A model generated the notes under the pieces. The model was not told the origin of the DNA and searched no databases. It saw only the letters and a program-made list of their open reading frames with translations. This document shows, piece after piece, positions 1-12,500 of a DNA stretch of 64,000 nucleotides; within the stretch, counting starts at the first letter, position 1; the number at the start of each line of letters is the position of its first letter. The stretch covers positions 20,778,325-20,842,324 of the forward strand of contig JAAONU010000014.1 in the NCBI GenBank assembly GCA_012932295.1, written 5' to 3'. A program made the position numbers and the translations under genes. The DNA comes from Cyclina sinensis (Eukaryota > Mollusca > Bivalvia > Venerida > Veneridae).

Positions 1-3000
1 GTAGAAATATAGTTACTGTAACTGTTGTAAACCCTGTTATTTTAACATTTACTGTGTAAGTTAAAATATATCTTTAGATATTTTTAAGGTGAAATAGAAC
101 AAAATTTTACTACTTCTTAAAACATTACTCGGCGTCTAAGCTATACCATTGCAAGGGAGAATCTCTTCAATGTAAGAAATGTATTTTTGTGGAAGTGTTT
201 GTCTCTGTCACTCTATAGTTTTTCACTGATTGCATTGTATTGTTGAAATAATTGTGTTATGGAATGTTTAAGATATTCCACATTCATTTAGTGGTGCTAA
301 GGTTTTATATTGTACATGGGGCATATCTGCCTTTGAAGACCATGTATTTAACGTTATCTATGAAATATCCTTGCTGCTGTGTTTCGATTTAATTTTTAGT
401 TAAACGTAAGACATGACACTATCTGATAGGGAATTGGTGGCAAATGTTTGCAATGTCTTTTTCAGATAATTTTATTCTCCTTTTTTATTATTCAAAAACA
501 ATATGTAATATCCACCTTTTCTTGCCGGTAAATCCACAATGTTTACAGAAACGAACGAAGTATTTCTTAAATCATTTATTTCACGATTTGTTCAAGTTCA
601 GTTGCAAATATTATACAATCAAATGTGATTTTTGTACATTGTTTCAACACAAAACTACAATTATATAGTTGCCATTTCTAAATCATAAATTATTGGCGAT
701 GCTATGCATTTCCTACAAACTGAAAATACTCTGGCGATGTCAAGTGTAACAGGAAAAGCTTCTCATATATCAATTACTGGCTATATTAAATCTTAAAAGC
801 TATATTTGACTATATTACACACTATATACAGAGAAGATATTTAGTTATTTATTTTGCTATTATATAGACAAAATTACAAATTCACATATCATGTACCGTG
901 TGCCATTTGCAATATATGTGCAACAAACAATGCATATTCATGATGATAAAACAATACTTTTAATAACTGTATCATAACTTATATTTACTGATACTTTTGC
1001 TACAACCATTAATAAGGTTTTGCGACACATCAGCTGAACATGTCACCTTGTGTATCATATAACACCATGTGCTTTGATTACTTATAGCATATTACGAAAA
1101 CATTAGTATAAATTAAACAACAGAGTTTCATTTAAGTGTGCTTTTTGTTCACAAAGTGTTACCAAGAGTATTATATGTGGTACATACAAAAGTACTTTGC
1201 GATCTTTTTATCCCTTTTTGTCGTTATTCAAATTCAAAGTCACGTTAGTTTTCAATAAGGGCTGCATACGAGCAACAAACAATTGCTGACTTCATCTCCT
1301 AAGCATCTGGTTTTAGTGTAAACTTAAATCTAAGTTTCATGGATTTAAAAGTGTGGCATTAGTATTTGTCAGCAATAAAATGACCAAAGAATCAAGGATT
1401 AAAAAAGAATTCTATTATAGCTTATAGTCTTTAAAATAGTAACTTACATTACACTAAGGTCACTTGGGGTCTACACAGTTAGTTTACAACTTTCAAAATA
1501 AATTTAAGTTCTATAAATTAATATCATAGTAGTTTTTTTAAAGACAACACATAGAAATATCACTAAATATTTCATTCTGCATTTATTTCTCTTACCAAAA
1601 CAAAATTAACAGTCTGAATTTATGACATGTTCCATATATTTTTGCCATATTTGTTAACAACTTGTGTAGTCCGTTGTACTTACTAATCAATTTTTGTTCT
1701 ACTGTTTCCATGACAAGACTTGTACATCATATAAACCTTCTTTATATTTGACAGAAGTATATAATAAAACAGACCACCACAGGTAAAAAATTACTTTCAA
1801 ACAATTAAGTCCTCTTCCGCCGTGTTATCTTCTTTACACATAAGATTTTTTACTTTTATATTCTAATGTGGTATTCTGTCCGAGGACGGGATACAAAAAT
1901 ATGAGATGACAGGAAGCTTTCTATGCTTTTCCATAAGACATATTCTGATGTGACAAAAGCTAGATTTCATTTAAACATAATTAGCTATGACTGCTTTATT
2001 CAATTTTACAAAACGATACGAATAAAAGTCATTTATAAAAGTTACACATAAACCAACAAAATAATCAGACAATGGATTACATTTTGCCGTTTCGTGCATG
2101 CAAACAGATGCATAAATATACTTGTTCCTTAACAAAAACACGCTGTTGCAATGCTTTTGTCTTGGAACAATATTTATCTAGACCCTTCCTGCTGACATGG
2201 CACAGACTACAACTCTAGAACATTTGTAATACATCATATAGTTCAATATGTTCTAACACAGACAAACATCTCTTAAGTATATGTTTTTTTTATATACCAT
2301 CAGTAACTCAGAGCCACGTAGGCATCTGACTGTACAAACGTATAAAAGACATAACATGTAAATAATGCGGTATTTAAGAGAATTCTCAAGATCAAATTTA
2401 AATATGAAAACTCACAAATTTCTTTAAAAAGTACATTTTTAGGCGTTAAAAAGAGGGTTAGTTATATGTTCAGTAAAGCCAAACATGCCGATGGGATACA
2501 AATCGCATTTACTTAATCAGGCCACATTAGCTAAATATATTTTAAAAAAGGGAAGAAATGCGTACATTTTTAATGTGAAGAAAATGAAACACATTGTGAT
2601 TTTGCCTTCATATTCTTTTAGTCAAAATCAAGGAAACAAATTTCAGGTTATGGTGAACATTGGAAAAGAAAAAACTGCACTTTCAACGTATGGTTTTTTA
2701 TACAAAGAAACCATAAAGTAATCAGAAATATACAAAGAACTGCTTGATAAAGTAATAACTGCTACAAGATTTCTGTCATCTAATGCTCCCCCAACAAGAA
2801 CAACAGTATAATTTACTTTTTTTCAGAAAACATAAAAAAATAAAGCCAAACTTATAATGGTCTTACAATAACGTTTAAAAAAACAATCTTCCAAACATGT
2901 ACATATTATGTTGTTCTATACACAGCTTTTGTTTTGCAAAATACGAAACACTGGACAAAAGTGTCATGCACATGTGCTTGAGTTTGCAATAAAATCAACA

Positions 3001-3334
3001 CAAAAAGCTCTATGTTCCTATTTGTATAAACTGTATGGACACCGACAGTACCAAAATCTAATAAAGTTCAATTAAATGTACAACTCTTCGCTATATCGAG
3101 AAAAAACTGGTATACTAAATGTAACTGTTCATTCGTTTCAATCCTGACCTCATTTCTATTGCAGGACAACTTCAGCATTAATGATTTAGAAGCATCTCTA
3201 CCCAGAACGTCATATCAAACTAAATTTCCCTTCATACATCTAGACATCGTTAATACCCCCGAAAGACATCAATGTCTTACACCAGCCATTTCCATGTAAT
3301 ATTTGTTTTCACAGAATATATGATTCTTTGTGCG
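1..3334. other. 3' flank of the glutamate receptor gene (probable 3' UTR plus intergenic)
   Basis: No coding sequence recognised. The receptor's stop codon lies at 3335..3337 on the minus strand, so part of this stretch should be its 3' UTR. The first AATAAA-type poly(A) signal I see on the minus strand is at 1995..2000 (TTTATT on the plus strand), giving a UTR of roughly 1.3 kb; a weaker ATTAAA lies near 2570. The 78-codon plus-strand ORF at 2485..2721 has no splice or homology support. Confidence 0.4.
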
Positions 3335-3520
3335 TCACGTCACAGATGAATTAGCGCACGCATGGTTGTTCTCCCATTTATTAGAGTTGACACAGTTTTC
3401 TCCGATACTCAGAGTTCTTGACAGCACTACAGTAGTTTCGTCTACATGATCGTCCAGTGAAGTTGTCACGTGATTATGATTGCTTTGAATTTCCGGCTCC
3501 CTTGGCATAAAATAGTCCCT
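3335..3520 (-). CDS. iGluR last coding exon: cytoplasmic tail and stop
   Basis: Follows a TTTATTTCTCTAG acceptor and enters in phase 0 after the M4 exon. It encodes 61 residues from RDYFMPREPE to NNHACANSSVT, then TGA at 3337..3335. The segment is hydrophilic and rich in Asn, Asp, Ser and Thr, as expected of an iGluR intracellular tail. The C-terminus SSVT does not fit a class I PDZ ligand. Tails diverge fast, so support is its position, phase, acceptor and open frame rather than homology. Confidence 0.75.
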   Translation of the reverse strand, partial: RDYFMPREPEIQSNHNHVTTSLDDHVDETTVVLSRTLSIGENCVNSNKWENNHACANSSVT

Positions 3521-6500
3521 CTAGAGAAATAAAAGAGAAACCTTTTGTAACTTTCCACTATTAAGGCTATCATAATTGTGATGCTACAACTGTTAATATT
3601 TTTATTGGTAAAGGTTAGAGCAATTTCATAAATAAACTGATCGCTTGTTTTCCCACGTGGTGTAGGAATACTTGTTCGTAACAGGGTAAGGGTATGAGTT
3701 TGGTTATCGAGATAAAATTTAACACCTCAGTTTACGTGTATGAAGATGTTTGTTTAATAAACTACACAGTGCCATCGGGAATTGGACAAAGAAAACACTT
3801 AAAAGAATTGTATTCTAACATAAAGTGATAAGTCTCTGATGGACTTTTTTTTCAAACTTTGGTAAACCGATTCTTTCTCCGTGTGTTCGACATAATTTTG
3901 TTTAATAAGATACAGATAACAAAAGAAACATTTTCTACAAGTTTGAAAAAATCTCAAACCTCTTAAGGCTTAACTGCTGTATAATTACAAAATTGCTCTG
4001 ACATGAAAATAACAGCCATGCCGTCTGTATTTCTTCAAAGTTATAAAAACCTAATGACTGCCAAACTGATTACATATACTACTTCTAAAATGTTACAACA
4101 AACATGGTTAATTTTATTCCGTAAACTAGTGTTGAATACCAACCTTTATTCTGTTAACTACACACAAACAATCGAGTACTCGTCAAGATAAAGGCATCGC
4201 AATAGGTATCTACTAGCTTAAATATTTTTTTTTAAAAAGGGACGACAGAGTGAGGTTAACTTACGTTTGTACTCATGACCTCATCTGCTTGATATTAACT
4301 TCTGTCGACGAATAAAATCTCGTATTAAACTTTTTGAAGTGTTTGAGTTTTTTCCTTACGTAAGAAGTTCAACGTATCAGTTTTGTTTCCTTTATGAACC
4401 TATATTTCGGTTGAATAACAGTTTACACGTTGATTTATCTCTATTTCATCCTCTTTGTGCATGTAACAATTAACTGAATACAGTTTGAGTGTTTCTGTGA
4501 ACAAATCGATGCAATTCTTTCAATTTATCAGCCAAATTGACGCGAGGGCATGCTTCGATGCCGAGATGCACGTTAAAATACAATTTTGGAAACAAACCCC
4601 AAATATGTAACTTTGCATGCATCGATTTTTCCACAGCTAAAACGCTTAAAATAGACTTAACTTAGAAATATTATAAATGCTGCCGTCTAAGAACATTTTA
4701 GGTACTCTATTCAGACCTAACTGATTTATTTACTAATGAAAAATGCATGTAAATATAATTTACTTAGACGAGGCTAAATATTTCAAACATATTCACTAAC
4801 AATATCAAGAAATGATTGGCATGAAAATGCTGATTTATGGCTATATGAACAGGCCGAGAAATATATATCTTTCTTTTTTTGCGTTTTGACAGCTTATTGG
4901 AACGAATACTTCAAATGTAGTGATCACCTTTTAAGAAAACAATGGTGCATGTGAGCTTCATAAACTGACAAAGGTTATATTTCTGTTTTGTTTGATAACA
5001 AAAAAATATATCATTTATACCGAACACTTAACAGACAAAGGCTCTTGGTCTTCAATAGTTTTAGAAGAAATAGTGTATGTATTTAATAATTTCTCTTCAT
5101 AGCTTTGGTGATTGATACAATTAAAAAAAATGTTCTAATGTCTCGGTGTTCGTAACATAATTTAGAAGCTGTTGCAATAACTATATACTTACACATTTTT
5201 TGCATTTCTTATTGACGATGTATTGTATAATGCAAACTATCGCAGACAAGATTATTCCACCAAGTAAAACTATAAACATCCCTGAGGCCACTTCTATCTC
5301 GATCTCTTTACTTTTGGCATTAGAACGTGGATCGGGACAATTGGGGCGTCGCCACCATCTAAAACCAATGAAAATGTTGCAAATATCACCGACAATTTCA
5401 TTGCTGAACTAAGCAAACAATATAAACAAATAATATTAAGGTACTAAACTGATCAGTTTCCAACCACAATAACAGGAGATTTCTTAAAGCTCTCAATTTT
5501 TAAATCAGCGGTATAAACTTTAACTTTATTCCAGGAAACTATGACATCTTTGACTCACGGTAAGTAATTCTTCAATGAAGTTCGGTTTTGCATTGTTATT
5601 AAACTGAAAAACAATTCATCATGATAACACCATCACATACGTGTATTTAGCAATTTTGGCATTGTCAAAAAATGTGTATTTGTTTTTACAGTCATATTTA
5701 TGTTTGTCTACGTCACCAAAAAGCAATAAAAATAACTTTAAAATAATGAATAAATAGTACAGTTTAAGCAGTAATTATATTGATTAAACATGTTATAGTT
5801 CTTTCTGGCTTCAGGATTTAAGATCTGTTTTATCATTATTATTTAAAAATACTAAAATGTATTAAATTGCATACTCATATAAATTAATTTCGCAAAAAAG
5901 CCTTAAGTTTGTCTTTGCAACTATATGAGTGAGTGTACGCTGATAAGTGTAAATAAAACATAGAAACAAGTATATTTAAAAAAAGTGCAAGTTGCACAAA
6001 ATAATCATAGTGGAAACATTTAACAAACATCTTAACGCGTTTACGAACAAGTTTGGCCTTTATCATTCACTCATTTACAGTAGTTATGGAAAACATAATT
6101 TGTCAAACAGAGATGAAATGTTTTTCTTTCCATTTAACTGTTGTTTTGAGTCCTCGTTCTACTGGTCTAAGCTAAAATTATTCTTCATTTTCACTCTACA
6201 TCACCTAGTATAATTTTCAATAATGAAATCATTAACCTAAAGGCAAACATTCTGACCAAGATTCAAGGTGGTAAGGCCAATATTGTGACCTTTACAATGT
6301 TTTCACTGATCACAGCCAGTGACTTAGTTTCAAAATCGTCCTACCATGATCAAAATAATCATTTTAGGCAAGTTTTATGAAAATTGTATTACACTTGTGG
6401 TACCAAGAATGTAACATTTCGGTGGTTGGAGCCGGCGACCTATATTTTTATCAAATGTGACGGAGTTTAGACTTTGTCTAAGAAATCGAATATGCAAAAC

Positions 6501-9500
6501 CTCTGGCCTTAAATGTACATATTTACTTATTTCATCTGGTGACCTAGTTTTAGAGCCTATCTGAGACGGATTCGAATCCGTGCGATAGATGTTAGAACAA
6601 ACATGCTTAGCAGAGTTTATGAAGGCTAGCTAAATCATGTGGCATCTACAGTCTAAAGTACAGTATAAAGGCCGATCATAACAACTCACCCTCAGCAACC
6701 TGTGCTTAATTGAGATAAAACAAATTAGTCACTGAAAATTTTGTTACCTCACTTATTGAAGAATGCTTGCTTATGGAACAACGGTGACAAAAATAATTAT
6801 AAATTCATCTTCTTTTGTTTTAAAACTAGAACTGCCACTGTCATGGCGTGAATACCCCCGCATAGCGCTTTGTCAGAATCAACAGGGGTCATTTAGAGGT
6901 CATGGACAACCTCTCTGCCAAATCTGAGGGTAGTAAGCCAATTTTTTGTAGTCAAGGCCCCTGTGACATTGACCTTTGACCCAGTGACCTAAGACTGAGG
7001 GTCAAACGATTCTTAAATTATTGGGCGGTCAAGTTTTTTTAATCAAAGCTCCTTGACCATGACCTTTGACCCAGTGACCTCAATATAAATAGTGGTCATC
7101 TTTGGGTCATGACCAACCTCCACACCAAATATGAAGACTCTGGCTCAAAGGATACTTAAGTTATTGGGCAGACAAGCTTTTTTTAGTCAAGGCTCCTGTG
7201 ACCTTTGACCCAGTGACCTCAAAATCAATAGGTGTCATCTACTGGTCATGACCAATCTACAGACTAAGTAAGATGACTGTGGGTAAAAGGATTCTTAAGT
7301 TATTGGGCGGACAAGGCCTGTGACCATGACCAATTGATCCAGTGATTCAAAATATATATAGGTGTCATCTACTGGTCATGACCAACCTCAACACCAAATT
7401 TGAAGACTGTGGGTCAAAGGATTCTTAAGTTATTGGGTGGACAAGCTTTTTTCAGTCAAGTCTCCTGTGACCTTTGACCCAGTGGCCTCAAAATAAATAG
7501 GGGTCATCTACTGGTCATGACCAACCTCCACACCAAACATGAAGACTGTGGGTCAAAGGATTCTTAAGTTATTGGGCGGACAAGTTTTTTGTAGTCAAAG
7601 CCCCTGTGACCTTTGACTTTGACCCAGTGACCTCAAAATCAATAGGGGTCATCTACTGGCCATGACCAATCTCCAGACCAAGTAAGATGACTGTGGGTCA
7701 AAGGATTCTTAAGTTATTGGGCGGACAAGGAAAAACCGACGGACGGCCGGACGGACTGCCGGACAAGCTGTATACCCCCACAACTCGTTGTGCGGGGGTA
7801 TAAAAATGCAATATTTACAGCCGTCTCATTCCCCTGATCATAATCAAGCCTTTATCCCATAATGATTCGTAACTTGTCAGAGATGTTATATCAAGAAACG
7901 TTGCGCAACAAAGAACTTTAAACTGATTAGCTGACATAATCACCTGGCATCCTTATGCTGTATGAGTAGCTTTATAACTTATTTTTAACTGAACAAAAAA
8001 ACGACTTGATTAGTAAGGTTATTTAGGCGTATTAGCAACATGTTATTCCTACGTATTCTATTAGAATACCAAAGTCTTATCCTAATAAAATACTCTGCAA
8101 AGGTATGTTCCATATGTTCTTTATAGAATCTATTAATGCCTGAACAACGCTCAGGCTAAATCTCATTTACACTTTTTGATATTGTACCCTCAAATCTGTT
8201 TTTAAATTACTATGTCAAACCATACATCAGCCTTTAATACAGAATATATATCTCACCTCTAAACATAACTGTGTAACAGTTATTCAGTAAAGTATTTATT
8301 ACATTTGCACTTGCTTGATAATACATTTCTTACAATATCTGTTTATAACAAAATTTTGGACCACACTTTCGTAGCCAGGTTACAAGTGCAAAGTTTTCAT
8401 TTCATTTGTCTCCTTGAATGAATAATTTGTTCATTATTCTATGTTTGGGTTTTGTCTTCTTATAAATGCTTAATTCCTTTGGTAAACTTGGTTAAGCTCT
8501 CGTGAAAAGTCTTGTAGAAAATTAGATTGATTATTTTATACTAGAACACTTTATCAAAATTAAAGTTTAACGATATATTAGACAAGGTAATTTTTATATC
8601 CGTACTTGGAAAATATATGCCATCAAATTTTTCAACTTGTTTTCAGATTTTTTCCTAGTTGTTTTGGTGTCATTTTGTTTTGTTTCCTGTTTGCACATAA
8701 ATCCCAGAGACACAGTTGCTTTCTTATCTTAACTTTTGTAAAAACCTCGTATGCAATAACATAACTAACTTTTGTAATAGCTTGGCTACTTTATTTAAAT
8801 TTTCTATTTCTTACATGATTAAAAGCCTGACAAATGTTGAAATTATATTAATTTAAATGTAACTTACTTTCCTTCAAGTCTGTACAAGATTCCGTTGTCA
8901 TTCAGTGCCAGCACGGCCATTGACAAAGGTTCTGAATACTTCGAGTGCTTTTGTGTTGCTATTCCATAACCTTTTAGATCAAACGGAGTCCCTATCTCCA
9001 TCAGTTTACAATTATTTGCAGTTTCATGTCGAACTGTCGGAGAGTCCCATATGAATGCATATTTTTCTTTCATCACTCTTGCAAACCCGTGTTCAACTCT
9101 TTTCACTTTCGAGTCAGGATTATATACAAGCATGTATGCACGCATTTGTTGATAATGACTTATTTTAGTGTGATTGAAAAATGATTCAATTTGCCCATCT
9201 TCTACAGTACCATAGTTATACTCGTCCTGATTGGCCAAGTCTGCAGCAGAACTGATTGGTATGTGTGCATTTGATATGGTTAAAAAAGCAGCTAAGTTAG
9301 CTGTGTAGATTGAGATGATAATTAAACTAAAGAACCACCAAGTAGCACTAACTATTCTTCCACTCATCGCTAAAGGTGACCCTGACAAATCCGCTCTCAA
9401 CAAGGTCCCCCAAACATACCAAAAGCTGTCTCTTAGATCATCTCTAAAATCGCTTTTATCATCATTAGTTATTCTAGTCACAACAAAAAGAAAGAGTCCA

Positions 9501-12500
9501 ACAAATATGAATGAAAGAAATATGGCTATCCACACAATTTTTGACAACGGAGACAAGAACTGAAATGGCCAAACACTCCTTTCAGGTTTTCTCACAACAA
9601 CACTTGTTCCTTTTGTCATAAAAGGTTTTGTAAAATCGACGACAGCACTTCGTTCTGGGGTTATGCTAAAAGGCGCAAGTGCAATGTCTGCTTTCTGTAA
9701 AAATAACAAAAAATAATACTCTTTAAATATTTCAGACTAATGTTCTGCCTTAATATACTAAAACTAATTATGTGATATCGTACAATGTTTAAGATGAACC
9801 TGCTGGGAAAAATCAGGACGTTATTTGTTTCTCGTATTTAAAACATGCTTGAAAAAATACATTACCCTAACTAATCATAAGAACGTAAAAGATAGAAATC
9901 CAAGAAGGGATTTCAAAAACTTCAGAAATAATATTTACATCATCGAGTAAATGCCGAATCATTCCAGTCCAGTATCGCGGGGGTGGCTTCAAACTTCCAA
10001 ATTTTCTGTCTGGAACAACCGTAAGATTATATCTGAAGTTAAGCATTTTTGCTATCTCCTCTATGATATCAATACAGAACCCCTCAAACTTGTCATTTCC
10101 CATGTTAAGGCCTTCTTCCGGGGTTTCGTTCTTCCACTGAATGAAAGGTGGCTCCTGCAAGTTAACCAAATTAATTCAAACAAATTCATTCAGCCTTTCA
10201 GTCATTCAGTCAATAGTTTCTAATTATCTATAGAATAGATGAGTAGAAATGCAAAGCAAGGGATCGCATGTAATCAATTTGTATGGCGGATTAAGTATTA
10301 TATATATCAACAAATATTTCTTTTTAACAGCCTTAAACAGAAAATAATGACACGACATACAATTAGTGTTGTGATCCTTAACACCTTGTCGGCAAAGATA
10401 TCATTGTTTTCTAGTAGCATCGTGCTGTATGTTCGAGATGGTTGTACTCTCTTCTCTATTGTTTCTCCCCCACTATGCCAAGTCCCGGACTGTAAAATAA
10501 TGAATGCAAATCAATTATACACATCATCACTTCATTTTAGTTTTAGTTAACATTTCGGAAGTCTCGTATTGGAAAATCAGACTGCACATAAAATGTGATA
10601 GATGAAACATTCTATGCATTACAGAACAAATAGAAATAGTGTAAATGTGTAAAACATAGATAAACAAGAACTGTCACTGTAAGATGACAATATCCCCGAA
10701 CGTGGTGCTTTGACCTTTGAGCTGAGAACCAGATATTCAGGGGTCAAGGTCAAATAAATATAGGTCAGTGGGAAGGTCTTATCCAAGGGGGTTGTGTCCA
10801 AGTATGAAGTAATTCCATTTACTTATAAGGAAGTTATGGGCAATGTTAAAGTTTTTGGACAATTGGATCTTCAATGAAAAGGTCAATCAGGGGTCAAGGT
10901 CAAATTAATATAGGTCAGTGAAAAGGTCTTGTCCAAAAGGTGTGTTGTGTCCAAGTATGAAGTAAATCCACATTCTTATAAGAAAATTATTGCCAATGTT
11001 AAAGTTTTCGGACGGACTGACGGACGGACAGTTCAAAAACTATATGCCTTCCTTCGGGGGCATAAAAAGAGATAATTTTGCAATAAATATATAAGAGAAA
11101 ATATCTACTGCAATTACAAGCATGCAATTCGAAAATAAGTGATACACAGCGTTCACGGTATTGCTTAGGCCCATTATCTTCTGCAAGTTCTAACGCGATT
11201 TGTATTGTCCAAAATGGCCAATTGTGGGTGGGTTTTAAAGGGACAAATGACATGTTTTAATTATTTGTAGAACAATTAACAGCTTATTTACTGATCAAAA
11301 TATTAATGTAATTGTGATTTTAAGAAACATGTTCATATGGTAATAGGTAAAAAATATTCATTTTTTTACATCTTTTAAAACATTTTACCAAACTGTAACG
11401 TCACATCTAAAGAAACTTGAGCATGATGTGCTCAAACCAAAGTCCGTGTCAAATCACATCTAGAAAAATACTGGCAATGAAGTGCAGCAATTTACAGTGC
11501 TGTGTTATACACAACCAGACACTCAACGACAACAGGTAACTAACACTGACATTAATGGACAACATGACAACAAAACAAATACATAACTTGGCAATTATTT
11601 GACATTTTTCAATACTAGGACGAAAGACAAGCCATTTCAAACTGTGAATCGTTGTAACGCTAGATAGTTTTGTTTTAAATTCTAATCTAGCAAAGCAGGT
11701 AGGTGCAGGTTATATACGGTTTGTATCGTCCCAATGAAAGCAGTGTGAAGTCTTGAAGCAAAGGATTCCTGCACTTTTTAACTACACTGCTTCACGTATT
11801 TAAGATTTTACGTAATCTCTCAAACAATAAAACAAGTAATTACACACACTCCACAAGACAAACACGAAGCTATTTTGATAATGAACAAAGCTTATAAATC
11901 CTTATCGAGAAACCACTGAATATAAATTTTGTCAAAACAATATTACTGTGAGCCCTATGAGGTTTTTTATCAGTATTTACAGAATTTTAAGAGTCTGATG
12001 TACTTAAATCCAATCATTTAATGTTTCTTTTTTCTTTATAATGTACTGCCATAGAATCAAAATATGTATTTCCTTGCAAATAAGCAAACTGCAGAATTAA
12101 ATTAAATAAATAGGCAGCAGGTTTCCCAATCAAGAATTTAAACGTTTTGAACATTTATAGATGTATGGGCCTATTATGACAGGTAAACTACTAGCACTAG
12201 CAGGCCACAGGACATATAAATTAGGGATCTGAATAAACTTTTGTACATGATGATACTATGCTTGGTTTATATTCATATATATATATACATATATAATGTG
12301 CATTCCGAGTTACCAGTTTCACTAGCCATGGCCTAAAATCATCATCCAAATGTGATTTTGTTTCCCACAACGCATTGAAACCCTTTGTCAGAAAACGATA
12401 AAATCATACATAGATCTACAAGACGCTATACAGGTAAATGGTTGTACACTTTAGCTTTTATGAACACATTTAAGCAGAAAAATACAACACGGGAAAGTAT

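Noticed and set aside
2485..2721. 78-codon plus-strand ORF
   Set aside because: It lies opposite the probable 3' UTR of the receptor, with no splice sites, no family resemblance and AT-driven composition.
10999..11253. 84-codon minus-strand ORF in a receptor intron
   Set aside because: Covers the GGAC run and hairpin of the repeat element and adjoining repeat text; it does not fit the receptor frame or family.
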